From contig NZ_JAOEFC010000001.1 of assembly GCF_025421715.1 (NCBI RefSeq), forward strand, positions 992,001 to 1,056,000: 64,000 nucleotides of DNA, read 5' to 3'. The notes beneath the pieces were generated by a model, which had not been told where the DNA came from, did not search any database, and was given only the letters and a program-made list of their open reading frames with translations. Of the stretch, positions 1-8,217 are shown one piece after another (the stretch's first letter is position 1; each line of letters opens with the position of its first letter). This DNA is from Microbacterium festucae (lineage in GTDB: Bacteria; Actinomycetota; Actinomycetes; Actinomycetales; Microbacteriaceae). A program made the translations under genes and the position numbers.

Positions 1-135
1 CAGCGAGACGACGACGAAGCGCACCGCGACGAACAGCAGCGGCGGGATGCCGGCCATGCCCCAGTCGATCACGACGAAGTTGAAGCCCCAGAGGCCGGCC
101 ACCAGTGCCGCCAGCAGCATGTCGCGTCGAGTCAT
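1..135 (-). CDS. EamA/DMT-family transporter, N-terminal fragment cut by window edge
   Basis: Forty-five codons run leftwards from an ATG at 133-135 and leave the window without a stop, so only the N-terminus is visible. It starts with a short basic stretch (MTRRDM) and then continuous hydrophobic sequence containing LWGFNFVVIDWG, the first-helix pattern of EamA (drug/metabolite transporter) proteins, which are inner-membrane exporters with ten helices when complete. The substrate cannot be told from this fragment. It is divergent from the LysR gene beginning 72 bp away, an arrangement in which the regulator commonly controls the transporter. Family assignment rests on the first helix only. 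Confidence 0.75.
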   Translation of the reverse strand, partial: MTRRDMLLAALVAGLWGFNFVVIDWGMAGIPPLLFVAVRFVVVSL

Positions 136-207
136 GGTCTCATCGAACCGACCGCCACCCGGAAACACCAGCGACCGTTTGTGCGCGATATTCGGTAGCA
201 TCCGTGC

Positions 208-1143
208 ATGATCGATCTGGAAGCCGTCGTGGCCCTGCGCGCCGTCGCCACCCGCGGCAGCGTCGCCGCCGCCGCCGACGCGCTCGGCTTCACGCCGTCG
301 GCCGTCTCGCAGCAGATCAAGCGCCTCGAACGCGGCACCCGCGTGGCCCTGCTCGAGCGCGCCGGCCGCGGCGTCGTGCTCACCGACGCCGGGCGGCACC
401 TGGTCACCTCGTCGGCGACCGTGTTCGCCGACCTCGAGCGCATCGAGGCCGATCTGCAGGCCGGCGGCGCCCGCACGCAGGGCGGCGACGGCGACCACCG
501 CATCACCGGCGACGTGCGCATCGGCGCGTTCTCCACCGCGGTGCGCGGCATCCTCACCGATGTGCTGCCGCAGCTGCGCGCCGCGCACCCCGGGCTGCGC
601 GTGCCGCTGCGCGAGAGCGAACCGTGGGAGACGGTCGCGCTGGTGGCATCGGGTCAGCGCGACCTCGGCATCGTGCACCGGTGGGGCGGGGTCGCCCTGG
701 CGATGCCCGACCACCTCGTCGCCACCCCCCTGTTCACCGATGTGGCAGACGTGATCCTGCGCGCCGACCACCCGCTGGCCGGCCGCACCGAGCTCACCCC
801 CGCCGACCTCGCCGACGAGGCGTGGATCGCCACCTTCGACTCGACGATCTGCCGGCAGTGGCTGCGGCGCCTGTTCGACGGGGTCGGGGGCGCGCCGCGC
901 ATCGTGCACGAGTCGATGGAGTTCCACAACCACGTCGAACTGGTGCGCGCCGGGCTCGGGGTCGCGCTGGTGCCGCGCATGGGTCGCGACCCGCTCGGCC
1001 CCGACCTCGTGGCCATCCCCACCGTGCAGCCGGCCTCGACGCGCGACATCGCCGCCGTGCATCGCCGCAGTCAGGCCGATTCGCCCGCCCTGCAGACCGT
1101 GCTCGAGGCGCTCCAGCAGGTCACCGCGCACCGCACGGCATGA
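208..1143 (+). CDS. LysR-family transcriptional regulator
   Basis: A 311-residue protein of normal LysR length. Residues 1-60 form the winged helix-turn-helix (AADALGFTPSAVSQQIKRLE is the recognition-helix region), and residues ~95-300 form the periplasmic-binding-like effector domain, here of the kind that senses a small co-inducer. The ATG at 208 is preceded by TAGCAT at 196-201 with exactly 6 nt between, so the transcript is probably leaderless. It is transcribed away from the EamA transporter fragment, its likely target. The effector is unknown. I infer regulation of the shared 72-bp intergenic region; no clear T-N11-A palindrome was identified in it. Confidence 0.9.
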   Translation: MIDLEAVVALRAVATRGSVAAAADALGFTPSAVSQQIKRLERGTRVALLERAGRGVVLTDAGRHLVTSSATVFADLERIEADLQAGGARTQGGDGDHRITGDVRIGAFSTAVRGILTDVLPQLRAAHPGLRVPLRESEPWETVALVASGQRDLGIVHRWGGVALAMPDHLVATPLFTDVADVILRADHPLAGRTELTPADLADEAWIATFDSTICRQWLRRLFDGVGGAPRIVHESMEFHNHVELVRAGLGVALVPRMGRDPLGPDLVAIPTVQPASTRDIAAVHRRSQADSPALQTVLEALQQVTAHRTA

Positions 1144-1251
1144 CGCCGGATGCCGGGGTGCGCCCCACCCGCGTCGATTCGGGACCAGAATCGACGTGTC
1201 GGCTGTTGTACCCGATGAGCCGCAGACCGCGGCAGAACGGATGAAGGAATC

Positions 1252-1803
1252 ATGACGCACGGCAACCTCCCCGCGGGACAGATCACGCGCACCGAGGGCA
1301 CCGAGACCGCGATCCTCGCGGGCGGCTGCTTCTGGGGGATGGAAGACCTCATCCGCCGTCAGCCCGGCGTGCTCGACACACGCGTCGGCTACACCGGCGG
1401 CGAGAACGACCACGCCACCTACCGCAACCACCCCGGCCACGCCGAGGCGGTCGAGATCGTGTTCGACCCCGAGAAGACCACCTACCGCGACGTGCTGGCG
1501 TTCTTCTTCCAGATCCACGACCCGTCGACGCTCAACCGGCAGGGCAACGACATCGGCACCAGCTACCGCTCGGCGATCTTCCCGCTCAGCGACGAGCAGG
1601 AGCGGGTGGCGCGCGAGACCATCGCCGACGTCGACGCGTCGGGGCTGTGGCCGGGCGCGGCCGTGACGACGATCGAGCCGCTGGCGCCGTTCTGGGAGGC
1701 CGAGCCCGAGCACCAGGACTACCTGCTGCGCATCCCCAACGGCTACACCTGCCACTTCCCGCGGGCCGGTTGGGTGCTGCCGCACCGCGCGACGCAGGGC
1801 TGA
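1252..1803 (+). CDS. msrA: peptide-methionine (S)-S-oxide reductase MsrA
   Basis: Reduces the S-epimer of methionine sulfoxide in oxidised proteins using thioredoxin, in the cytoplasm. The active-site motif GCFWG is present with catalytic Cys26, followed by the family blocks GYTGG and [19 protein letters not shown]. The only other cysteine, Cys167 in TCHFPR, is the probable resolving residue. The protein has 183 residues, somewhat longer than the minimal MsrA because of an N-terminal extension of about 17 residues. A GAAGGA ribosome binding site lies just upstream of the ATG. It stands alone, with no msrB beside it. Confidence 0.97.
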   Translation: MTHGNLPAGQITRTEGTETAILAGGCFWGMEDLIRRQPGVLDTRVGYTGGENDHATYRNHPGHAEAVEIVFDPEKTTYRDVLAFFFQIHDPSTLNRQGNDIGTSYRSAIFPLSDEQERVARETIADVDASGLWPGAAVTTIEPLAPFWEAEPEHQDYLLRIPNGYTCHFPRAGWVLPHRATQG

Positions 1804-1837
1804 GCACACCGCCCACCCGCCCGCCTACCCTGGAGGG

Positions 1838-2497
1838 ATGACCTCCACCACCTCTGCCGCCGCCCTGCTGCTCGACATGGACGGCACCCTCGTCGACTCG
1901 CACGCGGTGGTGGAGCGGGTGTGGACCCAGTGGTCGCGCGACCACGGCATCGACCCGGAGCGCACGCTCTCGGTCATCCACGGCCGGCAGGGGCACGAGA
2001 GCATGGCGCTGCTGCTGCCCGAGCGCTCGGCGGCCGAGAACCTCGCCGAGAACCGCGAGCTGCTCGCCGCCGAGACGGCGCAGACCGACGGGGTCGTGGC
2101 CATCGCCGGCGCCGCCGCGCTGATGGACGACCTCATCGGCCTGCCGCATGCGCTGGTGACCTCGGCCACGGTGCCGTTGGCGGCGGCGCGCATGGGCGCG
2201 GCGGGCCTGCGCATGCCCGACCCGGCGATCACCGCCGAAGACGTCTCGGCCAGCAAGCCCGACCCCGAGGGGTTCCTCCTGGCCGCCCGGCGCCTGGGCG
2301 TCGACCCGGCCGCGTGCATCGTGGCCGAAGACTCCGCCAACGGCATCGCCGCGGGCCTCGCCGCCGGCATGCGTGTGATCGGCGTGGGCCCCGCCGCCGC
2401 GGCCGCGCACCCCACCTGGACAGTCGCCGACGCGACCGGCTTCCGGGTCTCGGCCGCCCCCGACGGCATCGGCCTCGTCGTCACCTTCGCCGACTGA
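1838..2497 (+). CDS. HAD-superfamily sugar-phosphate phosphatase (beta-PGM-like)
   Basis: A 219-residue HAD subfamily IA phosphatase. Motif I is DMDGT with nucleophile Asp13 and acid/base Asp15, motif II is the Thr in VTSATV, the lysine of motif III sits in SKPDPEGF, and motif IV is the AEDSANG acidic pair. The helical cap inserted after motif I places it with small sugar-phosphate phosphatases (DOG/glycerol-3-phosphatase type) rather than with mutases; the exact substrate is not readable. TACCCT at 1826-1831 lies 6 nt before the ATG, and the GGAGGG between them abuts the start too closely to act as a ribosome binding site, so translation is probably leaderless. Confidence 0.9.
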   Translation: MTSTTSAAALLLDMDGTLVDSHAVVERVWTQWSRDHGIDPERTLSVIHGRQGHESMALLLPERSAAENLAENRELLAAETAQTDGVVAIAGAAALMDDLIGLPHALVTSATVPLAAARMGAAGLRMPDPAITAEDVSASKPDPEGFLLAARRLGVDPAACIVAEDSANGIAAGLAAGMRVIGVGPAAAAAHPTWTVADATGFRVSAAPDGIGLVVTFAD

Positions 2498-2553
2498 CAC
2501 CGCCGCGCGCGTTTTCGACGGGATTTCGACGGCACCGGCTCTTCCGTCGCTCC

Positions 2554-2571
2554 GAATCGATTCGATACACT
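2554..2571 (+). promoter_or_regulatory. probable promoter and 10-bp palindrome upstream of the MATE gene
   Basis: A perfect palindrome GAATCGATTC (2554-2563) directly precedes a -10-like TACACT (2566-2571), 57 nt before the MATE start. A weak -35-like TTCCGT lies at 2542-2547. The palindrome overlapping the spacer is a candidate operator. No dedicated regulator gene is adjacent. Confidence 0.4.
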
Positions 2572-2628
2572 GGTTCGCGCGCGCCGCCGCTCTCCGGTCC
2601 CTCACCCCTCCGTGCTCGAAAGTCCCTC

Positions 2629-4146
2629 ATGGCCCGCACCCTCACCACCGGCTCTCCGTGGCGCGTCATCCTCGCCTTCTCGGTCCCGCTGCTCATCGGC
2701 AACGTCGTGCAGCAGCTCTACCAGTTCGCGGATGCCGTGGTCGTCGGCCGTCACCTGGGCGTCGACGCGCTGGCCGCCGTCGGCGCCACCGGCAGCATGC
2801 TGTTCCTGCTGCTCGGTTTCGTGTGGGGCATGACCAGTGGCTTCGCCATCCCGACCGCGCAGGCCTTCGGCGCGGGCGACCACGCCGCCGTGCGCCGGTC
2901 GGTGGCCACCGGCACGATCATCACCGGCGCCGTCACGGTGCTGCTCACCGTCGCCGCGCCGCTGATCTCCGAGCCGTTGCTGCGCCTGCTGCAGACTCCG
3001 CCCGAGCTGCTGGCCGAGGCCACCGTGTTCGCGCAGGTGAGCTTCCTCGGCTCGGCCGCGATGCTCTTCTTCAACTACCTCGCCGCCATCATCCGGGCCA
3101 TCGGCGACTCGCGCACCCCGCTGATCTACCTCACCATCTCGTGCGCGCTCAACGTGGTGCTCGTGCTCGTCATGGTCGGCACCCTGGAGTGGGGCGTCGC
3201 CGGCGCGGCGCTGGCCACCGTGGTCGCCCAGGCCGTCTCGGTGGTGCTCTGCCTCGACTACGTGCGCCGCCGCGTGCCGGTGCTGCACGTGCACCGCGAC
3301 GACTGGCGCATCCGTCGCGCCGACGTGGCCGAGCACCTGCGCCTCGGTCTGCCGATGGGCTTCCAGGCCTCGATCATCGGCATCGGCACCCTCGCGGTGC
3401 AGGTGGCGCTGAACACGCTCGGCGCCGAGGCGGTCGCCGCCTACACCGCGGCCTCGCGCGTCGACGGCCTGGCCGTCGCACTGCTCGGCTCGCTCGGGCT
3501 CGCCGCCTCGATGTACGTCGCCCAGAACCACGGCGGCGGGCGTCCCGACCGCATCCGTCGCGGTGTGGTGCAGGCGGTGTGGATGTCGATCGCCGCCTCG
3601 ATCCTGCTCGGCATCCTGCTCATCGTGTTCGGCGCGTGGACGGTGCGGCTGTTCGTCGGCGACGCGTCGCCCGAGGTCGTCGACCTCGCCCACCTCATGC
3701 TCGTCATCAACGGCCTGTCGTACTCGGCGCTGGGCGTGCTCTACGTGCTGCGCGGCGCGCTGCAGGGGCTCGGGCACGCGATGATCCCGACGGTCACCGG
3801 TGTGGTCGAGCTCATCATGCGCGTGGGCGCGGCGGTCGTGCTGGCCGCCGCCATCGGCTTCGCCGGCGTCGCGTGGTCGAACCCGCTGGCCTGGTTCGGC
3901 GCGTGCGCCATCCTCATCCCCGCCTACCTGCGCGAGCACCGCCGCCTGGCCCTGGCCCCGGTGAACCCGCCCGTGGTCACCGAGACGACGGCGATCCCGA
4001 TCATCGGCCCCACCGACGGGTCGATGGTGGTCGATGCCGTCATCACGGCCCCCGTGCCGGTCATCCGCGCCGACCGGGCCGGTCGTCGCCGTCTGCGCCG
4101 CCCGGGCGCCGGCGTGCCGGTGCGTCGCCGCGCCGACCGCGACTGA
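2629..4146 (+). CDS. MATE-family multidrug efflux protein
   Basis: A 505-residue polytopic membrane protein with twelve predicted helices in two repeated halves. It belongs to the NorM/DinF-type MATE family, whose members export cationic compounds in exchange for Na+ or H+. The start MARTLTTGSPWRVILAFSVP and the segment QQLYQFADAVVVGRHLG are characteristic of the first two helices; PLLIGN and the RVDGLAVALLGSLGLA region of the second half also fit. The C-terminal ~45 residues are cytoplasmic and Arg-rich, an extension beyond the MATE core. The ATG at 2629 was chosen because the preceding sequence in frame is not MATE-like. Substrate unknown. Confidence 0.93.
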   Translation: MARTLTTGSPWRVILAFSVPLLIGNVVQQLYQFADAVVVGRHLGVDALAAVGATGSMLFLLLGFVWGMTSGFAIPTAQAFGAGDHAAVRRSVATGTIITGAVTVLLTVAAPLISEPLLRLLQTPPELLAEATVFAQVSFLGSAAMLFFNYLAAIIRAIGDSRTPLIYLTISCALNVVLVLVMVGTLEWGVAGAALATVVAQAVSVVLCLDYVRRRVPVLHVHRDDWRIRRADVAEHLRLGLPMGFQASIIGIGTLAVQVALNTLGAEAVAAYTAASRVDGLAVALLGSLGLAASMYVAQNHGGGRPDRIRRGVVQAVWMSIAASILLGILLIVFGAWTVRLFVGDASPEVVDLAHLMLVINGLSYSALGVLYVLRGALQGLGHAMIPTVTGVVELIMRVGAAVVLAAAIGFAGVAWSNPLAWFGACAILIPAYLREHRRLALAPVNPPVVTETTAIPIIGPTDGSMVVDAVITAPVPVIRADRAGRRRLRRPGAGVPVRRRADRD

Positions 4147-4191
4147 GAGGGGGCCTGTCGCTGCCACCCGACGGCGGCGTAGCCTGAGCCC

Positions 4192-4494
4192 ATGAAGGCT
4201 GTTCTCGGTGACACCGTGATCGCAGAAGCGGATCGCGACGACCTCATCTCGATCGAGGGGAACTGGTACTTCCCGCCGACCAGCGTCCGCTCCGACCTGC
4301 TCGTCGACAGTCCCACGCCCTACACGTGCCCGTGGAAGGGCGAGTGCCAGTACTACACCGTGGCCGTCGACGGCCGGGAGCTGCCCGACCGCGCGTGGAG
4401 CTACCCGCATCCGTACGCGTCGGGCATCGAGCGCGTCGGCAAGGACTTCTCGGGCTACGTCGCGTTCTGGAAAGAGGTCGAGGTCGTCGACTGA
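4192..4494 (+). CDS. DUF427 domain protein
   Basis: A 100-residue single-domain protein of the DUF427 family. It shows the conserved blocks EGNWYFPPTSV, TYCPWKG-like (here YTCPWKGECQYY) and AWSYPHPY...I..YVAFW near the end. Family members are small cytoplasmic beta-rich proteins of unknown biochemical function, so none is asserted. TAGCCT at 4180-4185 sits 6 nt before the ATG, the leaderless pattern seen repeatedly in this window. It lies between the MATE gene and helR without an obvious operon link. Confidence 0.9.
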   Translation: MKAVLGDTVIAEADRDDLISIEGNWYFPPTSVRSDLLVDSPTPYTCPWKGECQYYTVAVDGRELPDRAWSYPHPYASGIERVGKDFSGYVAFWKEVEVVD

Positions 4495-4523
4495 CCGGCC
4501 TCCCCTTCCATTATCCCCGACGA

Positions 4524-4548
4524 GGGGGTGCTTGCCGCAAGGGCCCCC
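4524..4548 (+). promoter_or_regulatory. rifamycin-associated-element-like inverted repeat upstream of helR
   Basis: A 25-bp inverted repeat with arms GGGGG-TG-CTTGC and GCAAG-GG-CCCCC around one central C. Twenty of 24 arm bases pair. The core CTTGC(C)GCAAG flanked by G- and C-runs is very like the rifamycin-associated element (RAE) described upstream of rifamycin-resistance genes in actinomycetes (GGGGCTTGC...GCAAGGCCCC, quoted from memory). It sits 67 nt before the helR start. TTGCCG inside the repeat can serve as -35, with GACACA or CACAAT (4555-4562) as -10. That the element responds to rifamycins here is inferred from the family. Confidence 0.8.
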
Positions 4549-4615
4549 TGCCGTGACACAATCGCTGGTCGCGCCGTGAATCCGACAGGTGATCGGAGGG
4601 CGCGGGGGAGATTCG

Positions 4616-6790
4616 ATGACCGCTGAGACGCCGCGCCCGACCGCCGAGACCAGCGCCCTGCCGCCCGGCAAGGCCGCACCCGAGCTGGTGGCCGCCGACC
4701 TGCGGCACTTCGCCCGCATCGGCGCTGCGCTGTCGGATGCCGTCGCCGACGTCGAGGCGCGCCTGGTCGACGAGCGGCGTCGCCCCGCCGGCCGCGGGGA
4801 GCGCGCGCTGGAGCGCGACCTCGAGATCCAGCGCCTGGCCGCGCGCCTGCGGGTGCTGCGGCGGTTCGGCCTCGACGCGTGCCTCGGGCGCATCGTCGCC
4901 GCCGACGGCGAGGTGTCGTACATCGGCCGGTTCGGCCTGACGGATGCCGACGGCTCGCGGCTGCTCGTCGACTGGCGCGCCCCGGCCGCCGAACCGTTCT
5001 TCGCCGCGACCCACGCCCACCCCGCGGGGCTGACGAGCCGCCGCCGCTACCGGTGGACGGCCGGGCGCCTGGCCGACTACTGGGACGAGGTGTTCGCCGC
5101 CGACGGCGTCGACCACACCGCCGCCCTCGATGACCAGTCGGCGTTCATCGCGAGCCTGGGCGCGGCGCGCTCCGACCGCATGCGCGACGTGCTCGCCACG
5201 ATCCAGGCCGACCAGGACGCCGTCATCCGCGCCTCCTCGCGCGGCGCGCTCGTCGTCGACGGCGGACCCGGCACCGGCAAGACGGTCGTCGCGCTCCACC
5301 GCGCCGCCTACCTGCTGGCCACCGATCCCCGCCTGCGTGCCGGCACCGGCAGCGTGCTGTTCGTCGGCCCCCATCAGCCCTACCTCGCCTACATCGACGA
5401 CGTGCTGCCGAGCCTCGGCGAAGACGGCGCCCTCACCTGCACCCTGCGCGACCTCGTGCCGGTGGTCACCGCGGGCGAGGAGACCGACCCGGTGGCCGCC
5501 CGGGTGAAAGCCGACGTGCGGCTGGCGGGCGCCGTGGGCCCCGCCGTCGCGCTCTATGAAGAGCCCCCGACGGCCGCGCTGCGGGTGCCGACGCCGTGGG
5601 GCGAGGTCGAGGTCACCGCCGACGACTGGGCCGACGCGTTCGGCAGCGCCGACCCGGCGCTCACGCACAACGAGGCCCGCGACGAGGTGTGGGAGGAGCT
5701 GCTGGCCGCGCTGGTCGATCGCAGTGCCGGTGACGAGATCGCGCCCGCCGACCTGCGCCGCGCCCTGGCGCGCAGCACGACCCTGCAGGGGGCGTTCTCG
5801 CGGGCGTGGCCGCTGCTGAGCCCCGAGGTGGTCGTCGCCGACCTCTTCTCAGTGCCCGCCTACCTGCGCCGCTGCGCCCCGTGGCTGTCGCCCGCCGAGG
5901 TGGCCGCGCTGCAGCGCGACGACCCGCGCGCCTGGACCGACGACGACCTTCCGCTGCTCGACGCGGCCCGCCGCCGGGTGGGCGACCCGGCGCAGAACCG
6001 GGTGCGCCGCCGCCGGGAGGCGGCGCTGGAGCGCCGACGCGAGCAGATGGACCGCGTGGTCGACGAGCTGATCGCCGCCGACGACTCCGAGCTCGGCGAG
6101 GTGCGGATGCTGCGGGGCCTCGACGCGCAGCAGAGCCTCGTCGACGACGCCGAGCTGCCCGGCATCGACGTCGACGAGCTCGCCGGTCCGTTCGCGCACA
6201 TCATCGTCGACGAGGCGCAGGAGCTCACCGACGCGCAGTGGCAGATGCTGCTGCGGCGCTGCCCGTCGCGGAGCTTCACCATCGTCGGCGACCGCGCCCA
6301 GGCGCGCCACGGCTTCATCCCGACGTGGGAGGAGCGCCTGTCGGCCGCGGGCCTGCGCGACATCTCGGTCGCCTCGCTGACGGTGAACTACCGCACCCCC
6401 GAGGAGATCATGACCGCGGCCGAGCCGGTCATCCGCGCCGCCGTCCCCGACGCCAACGTGCCCGTGTCGATCCGGCGCAGCGGCATCCCGGTGCGCCACG
6501 GCGCGCGGGGCGAGCTCGACGGCATCCTCGACGCGTGGACCGCCGCGCACGCCGACGGGGTCGCCGCCGTCATCGGGGCCGGCCCCCTGCCCCTGCCCGC
6601 CCGCGAGCGGGTGCGCGTGCTGACCCCGGTGCTCAGCAAGGGCCTCGAGTTCGACCTCGTCGTGCTCGTCGCCCCCGAATCCTGCGGCGCGGGGGGCGGG
6701 GCGGATGCCGTCGACGACGAGGTCGCGCGCGCCGTCGACCGCTACGTCGCGATGACCCGCGCGACGCGCGAGCTCGTGATCCTCAGCTGA
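4616..6790 (+). CDS. helR: RNA polymerase-recycling ATPase HelR (HelD-like, UvrD/Rep fold)
   Basis: A 724-residue superfamily-1 helicase-like ATPase. The N-terminal ~110 residues form a charged helical arm (ERALERDLEIQRLAARLRVL), followed by DWRAPAAEPFF, the hallmark of HelD/HelR proteins. Walker A is GGPGTGKT (216-223) and Walker B IIVDEAQELTDAQWQ, with C-terminal motifs TVNYRTPEEI and YVAMTRATRELVIL. HelD-like proteins dissociate stalled RNA polymerase, and HelR members displace rifamycins from it and confer tolerance. The ATG at 4616 has GGGGAG 5 nt upstream; an in-frame codon further up lacks one. The RAE-like repeat at 4524-4548 strongly supports HelR rather than generic HelD. Confidence 0.92.
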   Translation: MTAETPRPTAETSALPPGKAAPELVAADLRHFARIGAALSDAVADVEARLVDERRRPAGRGERALERDLEIQRLAARLRVLRRFGLDACLGRIVAADGEVSYIGRFGLTDADGSRLLVDWRAPAAEPFFAATHAHPAGLTSRRRYRWTAGRLADYWDEVFAADGVDHTAALDDQSAFIASLGAARSDRMRDVLATIQADQDAVIRASSRGALVVDGGPGTGKTVVALHRAAYLLATDPRLRAGTGSVLFVGPHQPYLAYIDDVLPSLGEDGALTCTLRDLVPVVTAGEETDPVAARVKADVRLAGAVGPAVALYEEPPTAALRVPTPWGEVEVTADDWADAFGSADPALTHNEARDEVWEELLAALVDRSAGDEIAPADLRRALARSTTLQGAFSRAWPLLSPEVVVADLFSVPAYLRRCAPWLSPAEVAALQRDDPRAWTDDDLPLLDAARRRVGDPAQNRVRRRREAALERRREQMDRVVDELIAADDSELGEVRMLRGLDAQQSLVDDAELPGIDVDELAGPFAHIIVDEAQELTDAQWQMLLRRCPSRSFTIVGDRAQARHGFIPTWEERLSAAGLRDISVASLTVNYRTPEEIMTAAEPVIRAAVPDANVPVSIRRSGIPVRHGARGELDGILDAWTAAHADGVAAVIGAGPLPLPARERVRVLTPVLSKGLEFDLVVLVAPESCGAGGGADAVDDEVARAVDRYVAMTRATRELVILS

Positions 6791-6852
6791 GGCCGCGCGG
6801 GTCGGCGGCCGCGCGGCGCGGGACGGGCACGGGTCGGGAGGATGATGGAGGG

Positions 6853-7650
6853 ATGGCCGACGCGATCCCCGAGCTCACCACCCTGCCCGACCCGCAGTAC
6901 GTCATGTCGACGGACGGGCACCGGATCGCCACCTACACGTGGGGTGACCTCGATGCCCCCACCGTCGTGTGCGTGCACGGCTTCGCCTCGAACGCACGCG
7001 ACAACTGGGTGTCGACCGGCTGGGTGCGCGACCTGCTGCGCGCCGGCTTCCGCGTGCTCGCCCTCGACCAGCTCGGCCACGGCGCCAGCGACAAGCCGCA
7101 CGACCCGCGCGACTACACCGTGCGCGGACTCGCCGGGGTGGTGGAGGTCGTGCTCGACACCCACCTCGTCGACGACGCGCTGTACGTCGGCTACTCGCTC
7201 GGCGCCCGCGTGGGCTGGGAGGTCGCGCAGGACCTCAGCGACCGCATCGGCCGGGTCGTGCTGGGCGGGGTGCCCGACGGCGTGCCCCTCGGCCGCCTCG
7301 ACCTCGCGCAGGCGCGCGCCTACGTCGACGAGGGGACGCCGGTGACCGACGCCGTCACCCAGAACTACATCGCCCTCACCGAGCGCGTCGGCGGCAACGA
7401 CCTGCGCGCGCTCCTGGCCATCGCCGAGGGCATGCGCCGCTCGGGCACCGTCGACCCCGACCCCGCGCACACCCCGCAGCAGCCCGTGCTGTTCGCCACC
7501 GGATCGAAGGACGCCATCATCGAGGGCTCGAAGGCGCTCGCCGCCGCGTGCCCGCAGGGCACGTTCGTCGAGATCCCCGACCGCCACCACTTCAACGCGC
7601 CGGGATCGCGGGTCTTCCGGGAGCGGGCGCTGGAGTTCCTGACCGCCTGA
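6853..7650 (+). CDS. alpha/beta-fold hydrolase
   Basis: A 265-residue cytoplasmic alpha/beta hydrolase with the oxyanion motif VCVHGFASN, nucleophile elbow GYSLG (Ser115), a late acid Asp220 (FATGSKDAI) and catalytic His in PDRHHFNAPG (245/246). This is a complete triad of the esterase/epoxide-hydrolase-like group; the small cap between residues 135 and 200 does not identify a substrate. It follows helR by 62 bp in the same direction but with its own upstream GATGAT/GGAGGG sequence, so a functional link to rifamycin response is possible but unproven. The 3' end is spanned by three tandem copies of an 8-bp unit. Confidence 0.88.
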   Translation: MADAIPELTTLPDPQYVMSTDGHRIATYTWGDLDAPTVVCVHGFASNARDNWVSTGWVRDLLRAGFRVLALDQLGHGASDKPHDPRDYTVRGLAGVVEVVLDTHLVDDALYVGYSLGARVGWEVAQDLSDRIGRVVLGGVPDGVPLGRLDLAQARAYVDEGTPVTDAVTQNYIALTERVGGNDLRALLAIAEGMRRSGTVDPDPAHTPQQPVLFATGSKDAIIEGSKALAAACPQGTFVEIPDRHHFNAPGSRVFRERALEFLTA

Positions 7651-7665
7651 CCGCCTGACCGCCTG
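7642..7665. repeat. 8-bp unit repeated three times across a stop codon
   Basis: ACCGCCTG occurs three times in perfect tandem (7642-7649, 7650-7657, 7658-7665). The first copy contains the last codons and the start of the TGA stop of the hydrolase gene, so the duplication straddles the stop codon. Confidence 0.9.
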
Positions 7666-7677
7666 ACGGGCACGGCC

Positions 7678-8091
7678 TCAGCCGCGCAGGGCGTCGGCGA
7701 ACCAGCGGGCGTATGCCGGCCACGGGTCGGCGCCGCCGCCGACCTCGGCGATGTGCGCGAGCAGCCGCGGATCGGCCGCGAACCACTCGCCGCCCAGCCG
7801 CAGTTCGGCGAACTCGAGGTGGCGCCGGCGCTCCAGCATCCGCCCGCCCCGTTCGAAGGCGAGCAGCTCTTCGTGCCAGAGCACCGCCAGCCGTCGCCGC
7901 GGCTGCCTCGACGTGCCGATCTTCACGCGGTCGCCCCAGCGGATGTAGTAGACCACTTCGACCACTGGCAGCGGCAGGTCGGGGTCGGGCACGTCGCCCA
8001 CCCGCCACCCGCACACCGCGCACGCGCGTGCGTCATCCCCGGATGCCGGGGCGACAGCATCCGCGCCGCACAGCCGGCACCGCTCGTCCAC
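7678..8091 (-). CDS. zinc-ribbon plus T5orf172 (GIY-YIG-like) protein
   Basis: A 137-residue protein. The first 30 residues hold a zinc-ribbon pattern, C5xxC8 and C24xxC27. Residues 43-115 match the T5orf172/MUG113 branch of the GIY-YIG nuclease superfamily: VYYIRWG, then VKIGTSRQPRRRLA, ERRRHLEFAELRLGGEWF with a GEWF glutamate. Proteins of this branch are putative endonucleases or nucleic-acid-binding factors, often phage-related; activity here is unknown. The GTG start is preceded by TAGCGT (8103-8098) with exactly 6 nt between, the leaderless arrangement. It is convergent with the preceding hydrolase and divergent from nhaA. Confidence 0.8.
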   Translation of the reverse strand: MDERCRLCGADAVAPASGDDARACAVCGWRVGDVPDPDLPLPVVEVVYYIRWGDRVKIGTSRQPRRRLAVLWHEELLAFERGGRMLERRRHLEFAELRLGGEWFAADPRLLAHIAEVGGGADPWPAYARWFADALRG

Positions 8092-8168
8092 GCCGCGACG
8101 CTACCCCGCGCCCCCGACACCGCCCGGTGCTCCCCGCCCCGCCGGGAATGCGGCCCGCCGCCGCACGG

Positions 8169-8197
8169 TTGACCCGCTCCAGCGGGACGGCCATCAT
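8169..8197 (+). promoter_or_regulatory. sigma70-type promoter for nhaA-dsbA
   Basis: TTGACC (8169-8174), a 17-bp spacer and CATCAT (8192-8197) make a near-consensus promoter. Transcription would begin around 8204, giving a very short leader GGGACGGAGTGGCC that carries the GGAG ribosome binding site (8209-8212). A 5-bp hairpin CCCGC-TCCA-GCGGG (8173-8186) occupies the spacer DNA. Confidence 0.55.
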
Positions 8198-8217
8198 GGC
8201 CCCGGGACGGAGTGGCC

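Noticed and set aside
2602..4923. Very long open frames antisense to the MATE gene and neighbours, and similar frames opposite helR, nhaA, purB and the GH13 gene.
   Set aside because: In DNA this GC-rich, stop codons are rare in shadow frames. Their translations are low-complexity Arg/Gly/His-rich strings with no family motifs, while the opposite strands encode clear proteins.
4616..8091. Defence island suggested by helR, a GIY-YIG-like protein, a PIF1-like helicase (40130) and an HNH nuclease (61227).
   Set aside because: The genes are scattered, lack shared operons, and helR is explained by RNA polymerase rescue. No restriction, toxin-antitoxin, CBASS or Abi module is seen.
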